DNA of 64,000 nucleotides from Emiliania huxleyi CCMP1516 (lineage: Eukaryota; Haptophyta; Isochrysidales; Noelaerhabdaceae): contig NW_005202428.1 in NCBI RefSeq assembly GCF_000372725.1, positions 2,598,873 to 2,662,872 on the forward strand, written 5' to 3'. Within the stretch, counting starts at the first letter, position 1; every line of letters starts with the position of its first letter. Of the stretch, positions 59,990 through 64,000 are shown one piece after another. The position numbers and the translations under genes are program-made. The notes beneath the pieces were generated by a model. The model ran no database searches. It was not told the DNA's origin and worked only from the letters and a program-made list of their open reading frames with translations.

Positions 59990-62900
59990 ATGGCGGCAAG
60001 GGCGGAGGCGGGAGGCTCCGACCAGGTGTCGACGCTGACGTCTCTCCTATCCGGGCTGGAGGAGGGCGCCGTTCCGACTCGCAAGCAGGCGTGTTGCCGA
60101 GCAAGCGCGCGCGAGCCATTCCGCAAAGCCCCGTCCGCCGCACATCCGCCGGGTCCGACTCCTCCGCCGTGCCCGCGCCCGCAGATCCAGGCCCTCTCGA
60201 TGGAGTTTCGGACCGTCGACGCCGCGCTCGTCGTGAGCCTCGTGCCAAAGCAGCAGCTCCAGAGCCTGGTGGGCGCGCTCGAGCCGCTGCTCCGCTCGGA
60301 CGAGGGGGCCGAGTCGGAGTCCGTCGGCGGCGAGGCGCAGGTCGAGCGCGTGCTCGAGGCGGCCCTCCTCTACCTCGATGTCGTCACCGTGCCAGACATG
60401 CCGCGAGAGATGCTGGTCGAGGAGCTCGTGGAGGCCGGCCCTCTCTCCGCGCCCCGCCCTGCTCTCGTGCCCCACCTCCCACTTCCCGCGTCCGCGCGCC
60501 CACCGTGCGGTCCCACGCCCGCGGCAGCGCGGGGAGCGCCGGCGCGTGGCTCGACTCCACCCCCGCCTCCGCCCACTGCACCCCCACAGGCGACGCTGGC
60601 GCTCTGCAAGCAAGAGCTGGCGCGGCTCGGCGCTGCGCTGCTCGCCGCCTCGGATGGCCCCCCCACCCCCGCCACAGCCCGCCGCGCCTCGTCGTCGGGC
60701 GGGCGCAAGCGGGCGGAGCCGCACGAGTACGCGCACGCCGGCCAGCTCGCCCTGCTGTTCGGCCGCATGCCCGGCCTCGTCGCGACGCGATGCCTCAACG
60801 ACGCCACCGCGCTCCGGCTGGGCCGGCTCGCAATCGACGCGGCCTTCAGCCTGTGCGCGGTCCTCTCGTCGGCGCCGCTGCAGGGCGCGGCGATCGAGAC
60901 GCTGCTCGCCGTCTTCGCGCACCACCCGTCGCAGCGCTCGCCGCTGCTGCACGAGCTGCTCGACCTGCGGCTGCAGATCGCCGACCAGCCCGGCCGCGAG
61001 GCGAGGCGGACCTTCTCCCTCTCGGACGGCGGGCGCGTCCAGCCCTTCTCCGCGCTCTGCCTCCTCGCCCTCCAGCGCTGCGCGGCGCTCCCGCCGCCGG
61101 GCACGGACGGCGGAGAGGCGGGCCCGAGCCGGGCCGAGCCGCCGCCGCACCCGTACCGCTCCGCGGTGACCGAGCTGGCGAGCCAGCTGCTGCGCTCGCT
61201 CACGTCGCGCTGCCTCGACCGGCCGGACGACGCCGACGCCAAGGGCCTGCTCGAGGAGTTTGTGCGCGACTTGCTGCTGCTGCTCGGCCGGCCCGAGTGG
61301 CCCGCCGCACCGCTCGTCCTCACGCTGCTCTCCAAGCTGCTCTGCCGGCGGATGGAGCGAAAGGCGGAGGTCGCGGTGAGCCGGCGAGACTCCAAGGACG
61401 CCAAGGCGGAGCGGGAGGAGCAGGCGGCGCGGCTGCTCTCGCTCGACCTGCTCGGGCAGGTCCTCGCGGCGGTGGTCGCGCAGCGGAAGCTCCACGCCGA
61501 CGCGCCCCTCACCTTCCCGGACGACAAGGACGAGGTGGACGAGGCGGCGCAGCCGACCGACGCGGGCGAGGACGCGACGTGCGTCTGCGGGCGGGGGTAC
61601 GACGGCGGCTTCATGCTCGACTGCGACCGCTGCCACCGCTGGTTCCACGGCTCGTGCGTCGGCATCGAGGCGCAGGAGGACGACCTGCCGAGCGAGTGGT
61701 TCTGCGAGTCGTGCCAGCTCTCTCGCGCGGTGACCAAGCAGCGGACGACCATCTCGCGGCTGCTCTCGCTGGCGGAGGGCGGCGGCGGACCGAGCGAGGA
61801 GACGGTGGACGCGCTCTGCTCCGAGGAGGAGGTGACCAAGCAGCTCCTCCTCAACTTTCTCGAGGCCTCCTCCGCCGAGCCGGCGGCCGCCGCCTCTGCG
61901 CACGCGCTGCTCCTCTGCCAGTGGCACTTTGACGCCTCCGAGCAGCAGCAGCCCGGCCAGGGCGGCGCGGTCCTCTGCCGGCTCTACGAGGAGCAGCAGG
62001 CCGCGCACGCCCTGCGCTGCCGCGGCCCGCACGAGCTGCGCGCGGCGCACGCGCGCTCCGTCCCCCTCCTGTCGAGGGAGCGAATCCTGAGCGCGAGCCG
62101 CAAGCTGCTCGTCGGCTCGGCGCTGCTGCGCCGCCTCGAGACGCTCCTCGCGTACGTGCTGCTCATGCTCAAGGAGCCGCAATCGTCGGCGCGCACAAAG
62201 GCGATCCGCGCCATCTCCGGCGTCGTCACCGCAGACCCGTCCACGCTCGAGCTCGCCGGCGTCAAGCAGGACCCCCCGCCCCCCCCATCCCTCCTTTCTC
62301 CTCCTCGGACCGCCCGCCGGCGGGCCCTCGCCCCCAACCCCCCCCCTCCCCTCCCCTCCCGAACGTCCCGCCTCCTCCCACAGCCTCCCTCCTCTCCGCA
62401 GGCCTCCTCCCACAGCCTCCCTCCCCTCCGCAGGCGGTCCACCTCGCCCTCTCCGAGCCGTCGATCGCCGTGCGCGAGGCGACCCTCGACCTGATTGGAC
62501 AGCACATTCTCTCGCAGCCGCAGTGCGTGCCCATCTACTACGAGGCGATCGTCAAGCGGCTCGGCGACGTCGGAATCTCGGTGCGCAAGCGCGTCGTCCG
62601 CATCCTGCGCGACCTCTGCCTCAAGGAGCCCGGCTCGCCGCACGCCGTCGACGCCTGCCGCCGCCTGGTGAGCCGCGTGGTGGACGAGGAGGAGGTGCAG
62701 AAGCTCGCGCTGCGCGCCTTCCACGAGCTCTGGTTCCTCCCCTCGAGCGGCGAGCAGCTCTCCGCCGACGAGAGCGCCGCGCGCTGCAAGCAGATCCTGA
62801 GCGTCTCGAGCCGCGCGACGCGCCAGTCGTCCGAGTGGCTGCGCCAGCTGCTGCGCAAGCTCGTCACGCCGCCCGCCGAGGGCAAGGCGTCCCTCAAGGA

Positions 62901-64000
62901 GCACGCGACCGTGCTGCGCGTGTGCGGCCAGCTCGTCTCGCAGCTGAAGGAGTCGCTGCTGCAGCTGCACGAGGCGGAGGCGGAGGCGGAGGCAGCGGAG
63001 GAGGCGCCCGCCGCGGCCGGCGGCGCGCGCCTCGCCGCCGCCGCCGCCAACGCCGGTGGCGAGGCGCAGCTCGAGCCGCTGCTGCACGCGCTGAGCCTCT
63101 TTTGCGCGGCGCGGCCCGAGCTGGTAGCGCCGCACATTGAGCTGCTGCCGACCTACCTGCAGTACGACTCTTACGCGCCTGTGGTGCACCACGTGTGCGA
63201 CATGCTGCCGCTGCTGCTGCCGCTCCTCGACGCGCCGCGTCGCGGGCTGCTCGAGAAGCTCGAGCGGCTGCTCGGCGCGCTCGTCTTCCGCGTGCCCGAG
63301 GCGCTGCTCGGCCAGACGATCGCCGCGCTCTGCGCCGTCGTCGCAAAGTCGCGCAACTGCCAGCTGCTGCACGAGCTCCTCTCGCGCTTCTGCCAGATGA
63401 TGGTCCGCGCCAGCGAGCCGGCCGAGGCGAGCCGGCTGCGTGACCAGCTGCTCCGCTCCGTGCTCTCAGCCGGGCTCCTCTGCCGCCACTTCGACTTTGA
63501 GGCGCCCGGCGCGAGCGCCGAGGCGCTGCGCGCTGACGGGACCGCCGTGCGGTACGGCGGCGACTTCACCCGCACCGTCTTTGAGCAGCTGCACGCGTTT
63601 GTCCCGATCGCCGCCTCTCCCGGCGACGCCTCCGCCGCCGGGAGCGGCGCCGGCGGCCTCCGCGGCGACAAGTTCACCATCGCGCTCTACGCGCTCAAGG
63701 CGATCGGCCACGTCACCTGCCGGCGGCACGACCTGCTGCTCGCGTGCCGCGCGACGCTCGCCGCCGCCCTCGGCCGCACCGCCGCGCCGCAGCTGAGGGT
63801 GCAGGCGCTGTCCAACCTGAGCGAGCTCGTGCGCCAGCCGGCGGGCGGCGCAAAGGTGGCGGCCAAGGTCGGCAAGGAGGGCAGGGAGGGCAGGGAGGCG
63901 TCGCAGCTCGCCGCCGACGCGAGCGCGGCCGCGAGCGGCGCGCTTCAGGGGCATCAGGCCGCGATCCTGTCTGCGATGGGGGACGCGCGCCACGCAGCCG
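59990..64000 (+). CDS. SCC2/NIPBL cohesin loader with PHD finger (3' end outside window)
   Basis: HEAT-repeat protein that loads cohesin on chromatin. From ATG 59990 (MAARAEAGGSDQVSTL). Exons: 59990-60088, 60185-60433, 60590-62269, 62434 onward. A PHD finger CVCGRGYDGGFMLDCDRCHR ... WFHGSC ... WFCESC has all C4HC3 ligands; a PHD in SCC2 is known from plants. The HEAT region shows the diagnostic PSIAVREATLDLIGQHIL and RLGDVGISVRKRVVRILRDL. Introns 1 and 2 are GC-AG. Intron 3 (62270-62433) appears to be GA-AG: keeping GVKQ|AVHLALSEPS, as the family spacing requires, puts the donor at CAG|GACCCC. That intron also has a duplicated acceptor (CACAGCCTCCCTCC...CCGCAG twice). The frame is open to base 64000. 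Confidence 0.9.

Noticed and set aside
59059..61932. 957-codon plus-strand open frame over the Pro-rich region and SCC2
   Set aside because: After ~60000 it runs in a different frame from the SCC2 exons and reads Arg/Ala-rich non-family sequence. It is an effect of high GC (few stops).
60047..62413. 788-codon minus-strand frame
   Set aside because: Antisense shadow of SCC2; Arg/Glu/Leu-biased with no domain, while the plus strand has a PHD finger and HEAT repeats.

Overview
This is a eukaryotic nuclear window of very high GC content, most likely from a microalga, and a haptophyte (Emiliania/Chrysochromulina-like) is my best guess. The evidence is: short spliceosomal introns of about 65-80 nt with GC-AG at least as common as GT-AG and a few GA-AG; exons that usually begin with G; a plastid-type CLC channel; a front-end fatty acid desaturase; haptophyte-style low-complexity tails; and dense small repeats. 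Two runs of about 100 N mark assembly gaps (near 3.73-3.83 kb and 28.61-28.71 kb). I found no tRNA, rRNA or CRISPR.

Layout. 0-1.4 kb (-): front-end desaturase. 2.5-4.4 kb: mTERF-type gene with an inverted copy at an assembly gap. 4.4-5.6 kb (+): Pro-rich/RS protein. 5.7-6.7 kb (-): Tudor-like plus HNH-like protein. 8.1-9.3 kb (+): secreted HAD phosphatase. 10.1-11.6 kb (-): ATG3. 11.9-14.3 kb (-): TBL2-like WD40 protein. 15.7-17.8 kb (+): GH5 glucanase. 18.7-26.4 kb: the STING/GGDEF locus between 1.8-kb inverted repeats. 28.7-31.2 kb (-): NOC2. 32.1-33.0 kb (+): DUF3427-like protein. 34.3-42.4 kb (-): transmembrane macroglobulin. 42.5-44.0 kb (+): F-box/C78/AP2-like protein. 44.2-47.0 kb (-): GH63. 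47.4-48.5 kb: nested foldback and TA-flanked elements. 48.5-50.0 kb (-): 2OG-Fe(II) oxygenase. 50.1-51.1 kb (-): unknown membrane protein. 51.4-53.7 kb (-): CLC channel. 54.4-55.8 kb (+): Tem1/Spg1 GTPase. 56.6-58.2 kb (+): secreted adhesin-like protein. 59.0-60.0 kb (-): Pro-rich ORF. 60.0-64.0 kb (+): SCC2/NIPBL cohesin loader, running off the edge.

The standout is at 20.6-25.1 kb. A four-TM protein whose C-terminal half reads as a STING cyclic-dinucleotide receptor is transcribed divergently, from a shared intergenic region of 212 bp, from a protein built of two ankyrin-GGDEF units with intact diguanylate cyclase catalytic residues and a predicted N-myristoylation signal. The simplest inference is a self-contained eukaryotic c-di-GMP synthase/receptor pair at a membrane. 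It is flanked by 1.8-kb inverted repeats that carry a third, truncated GGDEF copy, so the interior is potentially invertible.

The second theme is intron origin. Several introns in unrelated genes (mTERF, macroglobulin, CLC, NOC2) begin with a 20-30 nt near-copy of the start of the exon that follows them. One 71-nt intron is identical in two mTERF copies whose flanking exons are only about 82% identical. Both facts fit recent intron gain or homogenisation. Exon boundaries below were placed by eye from splice dinucleotides and family conservation.
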